Below the pieces are notes generated by a model. The model had not been told where the DNA came from, did not search any database, and worked only from the letters and a program-made list of their open reading frames with translations. From Bacteroidota bacterium (GTDB lineage Bacteria > Bacteroidota > Ignavibacteria > UBA10030 > F1-140-MAGs086), in contig SXSO01000065.1 in the NCBI GenBank assembly GCA_005792205.1, positions 1 through 8,095 on the forward strand: 8,095 nucleotides of DNA. Direction: 5' to 3'. This document shows, piece by piece, positions 1 to 6,400 of the stretch; the first letter of the stretch is position 1, and every line of letters begins with the position of its first letter. A program made the position numbers and the translations under genes.

Positions 1-2
1 GA

Positions 3-929
3 GGGCAAAGAAGTGGCATTTCAGCATTTCAATTTTTAAAAATTGGAGTTGATGCAAGAAGTTCTGCAATGAGTGATGCAACTATTTCTATTGCTAATGA
101 TGCAAGTTCTTTATTTTCAAATCCTGCTGCAATGTCTAATGTGAAAAATATTGAAGCAATTTTTTCACATACAAAATGGTTTGCTGAAATTCAATATGAT
201 TTTATTGGAATTCTTTATCCTCTTTCTGATGCTAATTTTATTGGTGTTTCTCTAATTTCACTTCGTACAGATGAGATGGAACAAACAACTGAAACAAATC
301 AACATACAGGAAGATATTTTCAATTTTCTGATTTAGCAATTGCAACTTCTTACTCACAAAAATTGACAGATCAATTTTCTGCAGGAATTACTTTAAAGTT
401 TGTAAATGAAAGTTTGGATAAATTATCAATGAAAAGTTTTTTGTTTGATATTGGAACATTCTATTATACAGGAATTGGAAGTTCAAGATTTGCAGTTGTT
501 GTAACTAATTTTGGAGAAAATGTTTCACCAAATGGTAAAATTAAAACTATTGATGGAAGAGAGATTTCAGAGTTTCAATCATTTTCTCCGCCAACAATTT
601 TTAAAATTGGATTTGCATTTGAACCATATGAAAATGAGTTAAATAGAGTTACGACATCTTTACAATTAAATCATCCAAATGATAATGCAGAAAATATTCG
701 TTTTGGGATTGAATATGAATTTAACAAAATGTTTCTATTGAGGAGCGGAGTTAAAAGAACTTTTGGACAAAAACTTTTTGGAAAAGATGAAACAAATTTT
801 GAAACATTTTCTTTTGGTAGTGGAGTTGCTATTCCAATGGATTTTGCAAATGTAAATTTTGATTATTCATTTTCAAATTTTTGGCAACTTGGAAATGCTC
901 ATAGAATTACAATGATTTTAAAAATGTAA
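3..929 (+). CDS. PorV/PorQ-family outer-membrane beta-barrel protein, 5'-truncated
   Basis: The reading frame is open to the left edge, so the true start and any signal peptide lie outside the window; 308 codons are visible. An internal ATG at 69 is not a credible start, because the family signature begins before it: FQFLKIGVDARSSAMSDA, followed by a NDASSLFSNPAAM stretch. This matches the N-terminal motif of PorV/PorQ (UPF0164-like) proteins, where a 'FLKIGVGARxxAMGxA' segment precedes 'DASALYWNPAG'. The rest alternates short amphipathic strands rich in F, Y, N and G. It ends in a strand resembling the family's C-terminal 'LGNTHRISL' segment (LGNAHRITMILKM), consistent with a FadL-like outer-membrane barrel. 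Family members include the type IX secretion shuttle PorV, but many paralogues have no known role, so a secretion function is not claimed. The lipoprotein gene follows after 3 bp and is probably co-transcribed. Confidence 0.8.
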   Translation, partial: GQRSGISAFQFLKIGVDARSSAMSDATISIANDASSLFSNPAAMSNVKNIEAIFSHTKWFAEIQYDFIGILYPLSDANFIGVSLISLRTDEMEQTTETNQHTGRYFQFSDLAIATSYSQKLTDQFSAGITLKFVNESLDKLSMKSFLFDIGTFYYTGIGSSRFAVVVTNFGENVSPNGKIKTIDGREISEFQSFSPPTIFKIGFAFEPYENELNRVTTSLQLNHPNDNAENIRFGIEYEFNKMFLLRSGVKRTFGQKLFGKDETNFETFSFGSGVAIPMDFANVNFDYSFSNFWQLGNAHRITMILKM

Positions 930-932
930 AGT

Positions 933-2006
933 ATGAGAAAAACGGTTTTCTTAATTATTATTGCAATATTATTTTTTGGATGTGAAAAAAAGTTTGATTT
1001 TTCAACTCTTCCAAAAGATGAAAATATAACGGTAAATGATACTTCTTATATTGAAATTACTCCTGCATTTTATGGCTTCACTCAAATAAGTGATATTCAA
1101 GTTGGAGGAGATCAATTAATTTATGTTTGTGATTATGAAGCAAATAAAATTTTTCAACTTAATTTGGCGGGAATAAAAATTGGTGAGACAAGTTTGGTTT
1201 TTCATCCGAAATCTATTGCACAAGATTCACGACTTGACTTACTTGTTTGCGGTGAAGTGATAAAAAATAACGATACAATTGCATCAATTTTTAGAATTAA
1301 GATTTCAAATGTTGGATTTAATTTATCCAATATCAATATAAATAATATTGATACGATTTGGAAAGAAAAAGCAAATCCCGAAAGAAGATTTTCTGATATA
1401 ATTGTTGTTTCAGAAAACCAATATATCGTTGCTAGAACTGGTCCAAATAATTCAAGTCCAATTGATCCTGATTCGCGACTTTTGTGGTTTAAAAAAACTG
1501 ATTCACTTATTACTCCAATTCCTGATTTGCAAACAGGAATTGGAAACGCAATTACGTTTTTAAATAAACCAACGGGACTTATTTCATTTCCATATAAAAA
1601 GGATTTTATTGTAACTCAATTTTTAGATGGTGTAAATTATGGTGCAATTTGGATGACATTTTTAAATTCATCTGATTTTATTGGATGGATTCCAAAATTT
1701 GATCCATCAAATCCATTGCAACGAGTTGATTTTGTTTTCCCAAATCAGTTTTTTGAATCAAATGGTGGAATAGTTGATCCAAATCGTGAAGATATTTTTA
1801 TTTTGACAACTCCAAATTTATCAAATGAATATGTTGTAAAAAAGTTTGATAAAAAAGGAAAGTTTAAAAATGAATCTATAAAATCAAATTCTATTTCTCC
1901 TCCAATATTAAAACCAATTACTGCAACTTTTTCTAATAAAATTCTTTTCATTGCAGAAAAAAATAGAATTGTGCGATTTAAACTTTCAACGGATTTTAAT
2001 AATTAA
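933..2006 (+). CDS. Predicted lipoprotein with NHL/beta-propeller-like repeats, function unknown
   Basis: This 357-aa protein begins MRKTVFLIIIAILFFGC: a short basic n-region, a hydrophobic core and a Cys at residue 17 followed by EKK. That fits a signal-peptidase-II lipoprotein signal, although Phe at -3 and -2 is a loose lipobox. The mature part contains stretches that look like propeller blades. Around residues 53-85 it reads 'ISDIQVGGDQLIYVCDYEAN' followed by KIFQLNLAG, which resembles an NHL repeat (D-x-x-G-x-IYVxDxxNxxI). A second is near 91-115, and a later GGIVDP...IFILTTP...VVKKFDKKGK segment starts at about residue 278. A beta-propeller anchored in the outer or inner membrane is inferred; no catalytic motif is visible. 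It lies 3 bp downstream of the PorV-like gene, suggesting an envelope operon separate from the nuo genes. No Shine-Dalgarno sequence precedes the ATG. I do not recognise a specific family. Confidence 0.75.
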   Translation: MRKTVFLIIIAILFFGCEKKFDFSTLPKDENITVNDTSYIEITPAFYGFTQISDIQVGGDQLIYVCDYEANKIFQLNLAGIKIGETSLVFHPKSIAQDSRLDLLVCGEVIKNNDTIASIFRIKISNVGFNLSNININNIDTIWKEKANPERRFSDIIVVSENQYIVARTGPNNSSPIDPDSRLLWFKKTDSLITPIPDLQTGIGNAITFLNKPTGLISFPYKKDFIVTQFLDGVNYGAIWMTFLNSSDFIGWIPKFDPSNPLQRVDFVFPNQFFESNGGIVDPNREDIFILTTPNLSNEYVVKKFDKKGKFKNESIKSNSISPPILKPITATFSNKILFIAEKNRIVRFKLSTDFNN

Positions 2007-2075
2007 ATTTTAAATACAGATTTTATTTTTGCTACATAAATTTTTTCAATAAATTTGAACATAATTTTTTTTTGA
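2007..2075 (+). promoter_or_regulatory. AT-only leader between the lipoprotein gene and nuoA
   Basis: This is the only real intergenic gap in the window. It contains no GG dinucleotide, so a canonical sigma-54 -24/-12 promoter is absent. It holds two matches to the Bacteroidota -7 box TAnnTTTG (2024-2031 and 2050-2057) and a run of nine T residues at 2065-2073, directly before the nuoA start. No GC-rich stem that could act as an intrinsic terminator for the upstream pair is present, so some read-through into nuo is possible. Confidence 0.5.
2028..2057 (+). promoter_or_regulatory. Candidate Bacteroidota-type promoter for the nuo operon
   Basis: TTTG at 2028-2031 is followed after 18 bp by TAAATTTG at 2050-2057. 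This fits the Bacteroidota housekeeping promoter pattern (TTG or TTTG near -33, 17-23 bp, TAnnTTTG near -7). Transcription would begin around 2062-2066, giving a leader of only about 10-14 nt before the nuoA ATG at 2076. The overlapping alternative TATTTTTGC at 2024-2032 matches the -7 box plus the trailing pyrimidine but lacks a -33 TTTG at the right distance. In DNA this AT-rich such matches arise by chance, so support is moderate and rests mainly on position. Confidence 0.35.
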
Positions 2076-2432
2076 ATGTTTGCTGAATATTTACCAATCA
2101 TACTTTTACTTTTGTTTGCAACTGGATTTGCAATAGTTATGTCAAATGTAAATAATTGGTTTGGTCCAAAGGAACCAAACGAAGAAAAACTTTCCACATA
2201 TGAAAGTGGAATGGAACCAGTAAAAAGTGCAAGAGAAAGAATTTCAGTGAAATATTATATGGTTGCCATTTTATTTATTGTATTTGATATTGAAGTTGTA
2301 TTTATGTATCCGTGGGCAATAAATTTTAAATCACTTGGAATGATTGGTTTTATTGAGATGATATCATTTATTTTATTATTGTTTTTTGGATATATCTATG
2401 TTTTAAAAAAGAAAGTTTTTAAATGGGAATAG
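2076..2432 (+). CDS. nuoA: NADH-quinone oxidoreductase subunit A (NuoA)
   Basis: NuoA is a small membrane subunit of respiratory complex I, next to the quinone chamber where the peripheral arm meets the membrane arm. The 118-aa product is of normal length and shows three membrane segments, at about residues 5-23, 61-80 and 89-110. Between the first two lies the family loop with 'YESGMEP' (42-48). The second helix carries FDIEVVF (70-76), whose Asp71 and Glu73 correspond to the conserved acidic pair studied in E. coli NuoA (D79/E81). The ATG at 2076 is the first possible start, since an in-frame TGA (2073-2075) touches it. No Shine-Dalgarno sequence is present; a T9 tract lies immediately upstream. 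It opens the nuoABCDEF cluster and overlaps nuoB by 10 bp, which suggests translational coupling. Confidence 0.96.
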   Translation: MFAEYLPIILLLLFATGFAIVMSNVNNWFGPKEPNEEKLSTYESGMEPVKSARERISVKYYMVAILFIVFDIEVVFMYPWAINFKSLGMIGFIEMISFILLLFFGYIYVLKKKVFKWE

Positions 2433-2917
2433 AAGAAAGAGAAAGTTTTTTTACAACAACAATTGATAGTTTAGTAAGTTGGGCAAGAAAGAATTCACTT
2501 TGGCCAATGCCAATGGGGATTTCTTGTTGTGCAATTGAGATGATGGCTTCAGCAGATCCTCGCTTTGATATTTCAAGATTTGGTTCAGAAGTTATGAGAT
2601 TTTCTCCACGTCAATCAGATTTGATGATTGTTGCAGGCACTGTGACTTACAAAATGTCTCATGTTGTAAGAAAAATTTATGACCAAATGCCAGAACCAAA
2701 GTGGGTTATAGCAATGGGTGCTTGCACATCAACTGGTGGAATGTATCGCACATATTCGGTTGTTCAAGGAATTGACCAATTTCTTCCAGTGGATGTTTAT
2801 GTTGCAGGATGTCCTCCACGTCCAGATAATCTTTTAAATGCTTTACTTGAAATTCAAAAGAAAGTAAAAAATGGAAACCAAAAATCTAAAAGAGAAAAAA
2901 TTTATATTGCTGAATGA
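2423..2917 (+). CDS. nuoB: NADH-quinone oxidoreductase subunit B (NuoB), N2 cluster subunit
   Basis: NuoB carries the terminal [4Fe-4S] cluster N2, which passes electrons to quinone. The 164-aa product has the full ligand set: adjacent Cys35-Cys36 in 'MGISCCAIEMM', Cys101 in 'AMGACTSTGGMY' and Cys130 in 'VAGCPPRPDNLL'. The core also shows RFGSEVMRFSPRQSD (52-66) and VAGTVTYKM (70-78), which are standard family blocks. The C-terminal 15-20 residues are lysine-rich and not conserved. The ATG lies inside the last codons of nuoA in another frame (10-bp overlap), and the stop overlaps the nuoC start as ATGA. Both overlaps imply coupled translation in one operon. Identification is essentially certain. 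Confidence 0.98.
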   Translation: MGIEERESFFTTTIDSLVSWARKNSLWPMPMGISCCAIEMMASADPRFDISRFGSEVMRFSPRQSDLMIVAGTVTYKMSHVVRKIYDQMPEPKWVIAMGACTSTGGMYRTYSVVQGIDQFLPVDVYVAGCPPRPDNLLNALLEIQKKVKNGNQKSKREKIYIAE

Positions 2918-3390
2918 AAGAATTAATAAAGAAAAAACTTCAAGAAAAACTTTCCGATTATATTATTGATATTGTTGAGTTTCAGAGTGATTTAACTTTT
3001 GTAATCAAAGCAGAAAATTTAACTATAATTTCCAAGCATTTGCGAGATGACGTAGAGTTGGAATATTCTCTTCGTGATATTCTTGCAATTGATAGATATA
3101 CAAATGAAAATAGATTTGAAGTTGTGTATAATTTTTTTTCAATTAAAAATAAACTGAGAATTTTTTTAAAAATAAAAATTGAAGATGCAGAATCTGTTCC
3201 AACACTTGTAGATGTTTTTCAATCAGCAAATTGGTATGAAAGAGAAGTGTTTGATATGCACGGAATTAAATTTTACAATCATCCAGATTTGAGAAGAATT
3301 TATATGCCAGAAGAATTTCAATATCATCCGTTGAGAAAAGAATTTCCTCTTATGGGAATTCCTAATTCAATTTCACTTCCAAGAAACTAA
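2914..3390 (+). CDS. nuoC: NADH-quinone oxidoreductase subunit C (NuoC, 30-kDa family)
   Basis: NuoC is a structural subunit of the complex I peripheral arm that packs against NuoD and NuoB; it binds no cofactor. The 158-aa protein carries the 30-kDa subunit signature near its C-terminus: WYEREVFDMHGIKF (107-120), then 'NHPDLRRIYMPEEF' (122-135) and PLRKEFPLMG (139-148). The first 100 residues are the more variable alpha/beta domain. It is separate from NuoD, unlike the fused NuoCD of E. coli, and ends soon after the signature without a long tail. It starts within the nuoB stop (ATGA overlap), and nuoD begins 2 bp after its stop, so it sits in the middle of the operon. Confidence 0.96.
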   Translation: MKELIKKKLQEKLSDYIIDIVEFQSDLTFVIKAENLTIISKHLRDDVELEYSLRDILAIDRYTNENRFEVVYNFFSIKNKLRIFLKIKIEDAESVPTLVDVFQSANWYEREVFDMHGIKFYNHPDLRRIYMPEEFQYHPLRKEFPLMGIPNSISLPRN

Positions 3391-3392
3391 AT

Positions 3393-4628
3393 ATGCTATC
3401 ATCTGAAAAAATATATAAATCGTTAGAAGATTCTGATACAATATTTACAATTGATGACAGTATAGAAAACACAATGGTGTTGAATATGGGCCCTCAACAT
3501 CCTGCAACACATGGAGTTTTACGACTTCTTGTTAAACTTGATGGAGAGACAGTTGTAAGTTGTATTCCCGATTTAGGATATCTTCATCGTGGATACGAAA
3601 AACTTGCGGAACATTGTTCATATCATGAATTCATTCCTCACACCGATAGATTGGATTATCTTTCACCACTTGCAAATAATGTAGCATATGTTCTTGCTGT
3701 TGAAAAACTTATTGGAATTGAAACAACTTGTCGTGTTAAATTTATTCGTGTAATTTGTTGTGAACTTGCTCGTATTTCATCTCATTTAATTTCAGTTGGA
3801 ACATTTGCAATGGATGTTGGTGCGTTGACAATTTTGCTTTGGACGTTTAGAGAACGAGAAAAAATTCAAGATATATTTGATGTTTTAACAGGAGTTCGTT
3901 TTACTACAAGTTTTACACGAATTGGTGGATTAGCAAATGATTTATCAGATGAAGTTAAAAAAATGATTGAAAATTTTTTGAATCAATTTCCTGAAAAATT
4001 AGATGAATGTGAAAAATTGATTTTGAAAAATAAAATTTTTATAGATAGATGTGAAGGAGTTGGAACTATTTCAAAAGATGATGCAATTCAATTTGGAGCA
4101 ACAGGACCAATTTTAAGAGCATGTGGAATTGAACACGATTTAAGACGAGATGCTCCATATTTAGTTTATGATGAACTTGATTTTGATATTCCCGTTTATT
4201 CAGAAGGTGATGCACTTGCAAGATTTTATGTTCGTCTTCAAGAGATGAGAGAAAGTGTAAAAATTATTTTACAATGTTTAGATAAAATGCCAAATGAATC
4301 AATACGAATAAATGTTCCTAAAAAAGTTCTTCCACAAAAAGAAAAAATATATTCAAAGATGGAAGAATTGATTCACGACTTTATGTTGATAAATTTTGGT
4401 ATTAATCCTCCCGTTGGAGAAGTTTACCATTCAATTGAATCTTCAAAAGGAGAACTTGGTTTTTATATTTCAAGTAATGGAAGTGGATATCCATGGAGAT
4501 TGAAGATTCGTTCACCATCATTTTGCAATTTACAAATAATGCCAAAGATGATTGTTGGAAGTATGATTTCAGATATTGTTGTAATCATCGGAAGCGTTGA
4601 TCCGGTTATGGGAGAAGCAGATAAATAA
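3393..4628 (+). CDS. nuoD: NADH-quinone oxidoreductase subunit D (NuoD, 49-kDa family)
   Basis: NuoD forms the quinone-binding pocket with NuoB. The 411-aa product is of normal length. After a poorly conserved acidic N-terminus of about 30 residues comes 'NMGPQHPATHGVLRLLVKLD' (31-50), then GYLHRGYEKLAEH (62-74) and DRLDYLSPLANNVAY (85-99). His40 and Tyr89 align with the quinone-site His38 and Tyr87 of Thermus Nqo4, judged by eye from equal spacing. Later blocks include the RIGGLANDLSD segment and a C-terminal half with PVGEVYHSIESSKGELGFY, YPWRLKIRSPSF and a DPVMGEADK tail, all typical. The hydrogenase large-subunit metal cysteines are absent, as expected for NuoD rather than a NiFe hydrogenase. 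The start lies 2 bp after nuoC, and nuoE follows after 8 bp. Confidence 0.98.
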   Translation: MLSSEKIYKSLEDSDTIFTIDDSIENTMVLNMGPQHPATHGVLRLLVKLDGETVVSCIPDLGYLHRGYEKLAEHCSYHEFIPHTDRLDYLSPLANNVAYVLAVEKLIGIETTCRVKFIRVICCELARISSHLISVGTFAMDVGALTILLWTFREREKIQDIFDVLTGVRFTTSFTRIGGLANDLSDEVKKMIENFLNQFPEKLDECEKLILKNKIFIDRCEGVGTISKDDAIQFGATGPILRACGIEHDLRRDAPYLVYDELDFDIPVYSEGDALARFYVRLQEMRESVKIILQCLDKMPNESIRINVPKKVLPQKEKIYSKMEELIHDFMLINFGINPPVGEVYHSIESSKGELGFYISSNGSGYPWRLKIRSPSFCNLQIMPKMIVGSMISDIVVIIGSVDPVMGEADK

Positions 4629-4636
4629 TTTGATTT

Positions 4637-5101
4637 ATGTTTACAGAAGAAAATTTTAAAAAAATTGAAGAGTTGAAAAAAAAATATCCAAAAACAAATT
4701 CTCTTATGCTTCCCGTTCTTTGGATTGCACAAGAGCAGTTTGGATGGATTTCTAATGAAACAATGAAATATATTTCTGAACTTTTAAATGTTCATATAGG
4801 AGAAGTTTATGCTGTTGCAACATTTTACACAATGTATAATTTAAAACCCCGTGGAAAATATCATTTACAAGTTTGTACAAATGTTTCTTGTATGTTAAGA
4901 GATTCTGAAAATATTTTGAAAAAAATTTGTCATTTAAAAAATATAAAACTCAACGAAACAACAGAGGATAAAAAATTTACGCTTACAGAAGTTGAATGTC
5001 TTGGCTCTTGTGGAAGTGCTCCAATGATGCAAATTAACAATGACTATTATGAGAATTTAACTGTTGAAAAAATTGAAACAATTTTAAACGAATTAAAATA
5101 A
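4637..5101 (+). CDS. nuoE: NADH-quinone oxidoreductase subunit E (NuoE, 24-kDa family)
   Basis: NuoE is the thioredoxin-like subunit carrying the [2Fe-2S] cluster N1a beside the FMN subunit NuoF in the NADH-input module. The 154-aa product has an N-terminal helical part with 'LMLPVLWIAQEQFGWIS' (23-39) and the IGEVYAVATFYTMY block (54-67). The four cluster ligands follow: Cys80 and Cys85 (QVCTNVSC), then Cys121 and Cys125 (VECLGSCGSAPMM). Length and spacing are typical. An A9 run lies at 4676-4684 within Lys codons. The stop codon shares a base with the nuoF start (TAATG), giving a 1-bp overlap. Homologous subunits also occur in electron-bifurcating hydrogenases and formate dehydrogenases, but position after nuoABCD makes complex I the best assignment. 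Confidence 0.97.
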   Translation: MFTEENFKKIEELKKKYPKTNSLMLPVLWIAQEQFGWISNETMKYISELLNVHIGEVYAVATFYTMYNLKPRGKYHLQVCTNVSCMLRDSENILKKICHLKNIKLNETTEDKKFTLTEVECLGSCGSAPMMQINNDYYENLTVEKIETILNELK

Positions 5102-6393
5102 TGGAGTTCAACGAAAAATTACTTCTTCCCGATATTCCAAATCTTCATCAAATAGAAGTGTATGAAGAAAACGGTGGTTATCAAGCATTGAAGAAATCGC
5201 TTCAAATGTCAAGTGATGAAATTATAAATGAAGTAAAAAGATCAAATCTTCGTGGAAGAGGTGGTGCTGGTTTTCCAACAGGACTTAAATGGTCTTTTAT
5301 GCCAAAGCAAAGTGAGAAACCAAAATATCTCTGTTGCAACGCTGATGAAAGCGAACCTGGAACTTTTAAAGATAGATACATAATTGAATTCAATCCTCAT
5401 TCATTGATTGAAGGAATTTTAATTGCAGGATTTGCAATGGGAATTAAAACAACTTATATTTACATTCGTGGAGAATATTATAAATGGTATCTACTTTTAC
5501 AAAAAGCAATTGATAGTGCATATCAAAAAAAATATATTGGAGAAAAAATATTGGGTTCAGATTTTTCAACTGATATTGTAATTCATCGTGGAGCTGGTGC
5601 TTATATTTGTGGAGAAGAATCTGCATTGATGAACTCAATTGAAGGAAAGCGAGGATATCCAAGAGTGAAACCTCCATTTCCTGCACAATTTGGTTTATGG
5701 GGTTCTCCTACAACAATAAACAATGTTGAAACACTTTCCAATATTCCAATCATTTTAAATCGCGGAGGAGAGTGGTATTCAAAAATTGGTACTCCAAAAC
5801 ATCCTGGAACAATTTTAGTTGGTGTTAGTGGTCATATCAAAAAACCTGGAGTTTATGAAATTCCAACAGGAATTCCGCTAACAAAAATAATCTATGATAT
5901 TTGTGGTGGTATTTTAAATGATAAAAAAATCAAAGCAATAATTCCAGGAGGTTCATCTACAATGTGGTTAAAAGGAGATGAAATTGAAAATGTTACAATG
6001 GATGCTGATTCTCTAAAAGCAGTAGGAAGTTCAATTGGAACAGCAGGAATGATTGTGATGGATGAGGATACTGATGTGATAAAAGTTTTAAAAAGAATTT
6101 CACATTTTTATCATCACGAATCATGTGGTCAATGTACTCCATGTAGAGAAGGAACAGGATGGATGGAAAAAATTTTACATTCATTTGAAAAAAATGAAGC
6201 AACAGTTTCAGATATTGATTTATTGCTTGATGTTGCAAATAATATTGAAGGAAATACTATTTGTGCGTTAGGAGATGCAGCAGCGTGGCCAATTCAAAGT
6301 GTGATTAAAAAATTTAGAAATGAATTTGGAAAAAAGGTAAATAAAAACCCAATTCAAAAAGTAGTGAATCCCCCACATCTCATAGTAAGTTAA
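5101..6393 (+). CDS. nuoF: NADH-quinone oxidoreductase subunit F (NuoF, 51-kDa family)
   Basis: NuoF oxidises NADH with FMN and passes electrons to the [4Fe-4S] cluster N3. The 430-aa length is typical. The NADH/FMN region shows 'LRGRGGAGFPTGLKW' (50-64), YLCCNADESEPGTFKDR (76-92) and RGAGAYICGEESALMNSIEG (163-182). The N3 ligands are complete: Cys342, Cys345 and Cys348 in 'ESCGQCTPCREG', and Cys388 in NTICALGDAAAWP. There is no extra N-terminal thioredoxin-like or C-terminal ferredoxin domain, as is found in hydrogenase HydB/HndC-type homologues; this supports a complex I NuoF. The protein ends about 30 residues after the last block. The usual next gene, nuoG, does not follow. Instead a histidine kinase starts 4 bp downstream, so NuoG and the remaining membrane subunits must be encoded beyond the window if the complex is complete. 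Confidence 0.97.
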   Translation: MEFNEKLLLPDIPNLHQIEVYEENGGYQALKKSLQMSSDEIINEVKRSNLRGRGGAGFPTGLKWSFMPKQSEKPKYLCCNADESEPGTFKDRYIIEFNPHSLIEGILIAGFAMGIKTTYIYIRGEYYKWYLLLQKAIDSAYQKKYIGEKILGSDFSTDIVIHRGAGAYICGEESALMNSIEGKRGYPRVKPPFPAQFGLWGSPTTINNVETLSNIPIILNRGGEWYSKIGTPKHPGTILVGVSGHIKKPGVYEIPTGIPLTKIIYDICGGILNDKKIKAIIPGGSSTMWLKGDEIENVTMDADSLKAVGSSIGTAGMIVMDEDTDVIKVLKRISHFYHHESCGQCTPCREGTGWMEKILHSFEKNEATVSDIDLLLDVANNIEGNTICALGDAAAWPIQSVIKKFRNEFGKKVNKNPIQKVVNPPHLIVS

Positions 6394-6397
6394 TTTT

Positions 6398-6400
6398 TTG
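6398..6400 (+). promoter_or_regulatory. TTG start codon of the histidine kinase
   Basis: An in-frame stop (TAA, 6386-6388) lies 9 bp upstream, and no ATG or GTG occurs in frame before the codon for Met61, which falls within the PAS domain. TTG is therefore the best start. It keeps the coiled-coil N-terminus and sits 4 bp after the nuoF stop, compatible with re-initiation by ribosomes finishing nuoF. No Shine-Dalgarno sequence is present. Confidence 0.65.

Noticed and set aside
69..929. ATG at 69 as the true start of the PorV-like gene
   Set aside because: The in-frame sequence before it encodes the conserved FLKIGVDARSSA part of the family motif and remains open to the window's edge.
1994..2008. 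AT-only inverted repeat (TTTAAT-A-ATTAAA) at the end of the lipoprotein gene as a terminator
   Set aside because: The centre is one base, leaving no room for a loop, and the arms contain only A/T pairs. It would not form a stable hairpin.
2019..2035. Possible sigma-54 -12 element (TTTTGCT) before nuoA
   Set aside because: The -24 position reads GA rather than GG, so only half of the motif is present, and TTTTG strings are common in this leader.
2003..2197. Minus-strand open frame spanning the intergenic gap and the start of nuoA
   Set aside because: It overlaps the conserved nuoA coding region and its translation shows no recognisable domain. It would also need to be transcribed against the operon without any visible promoter.
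5444..6238. Open frames on the minus strand within nuoF, and others within the lipoprotein, nuoD and kinase genes
   Set aside because: They lie opposite well-conserved genes, their translations are low-complexity (Phe/Leu/Ile/Ser-rich) with no family motif, and they are the expected by-product of AT-rich coding DNA.
4637..6393. NuoE/NuoF as part of an electron-bifurcating hydrogenase or NAD-dependent formate dehydrogenase
   Set aside because: NuoF lacks the extra N- and C-terminal Fe-S domains of hydrogenase homologues, and the genes follow nuoABCD directly with coupled spacing. Complex I is the simpler reading.
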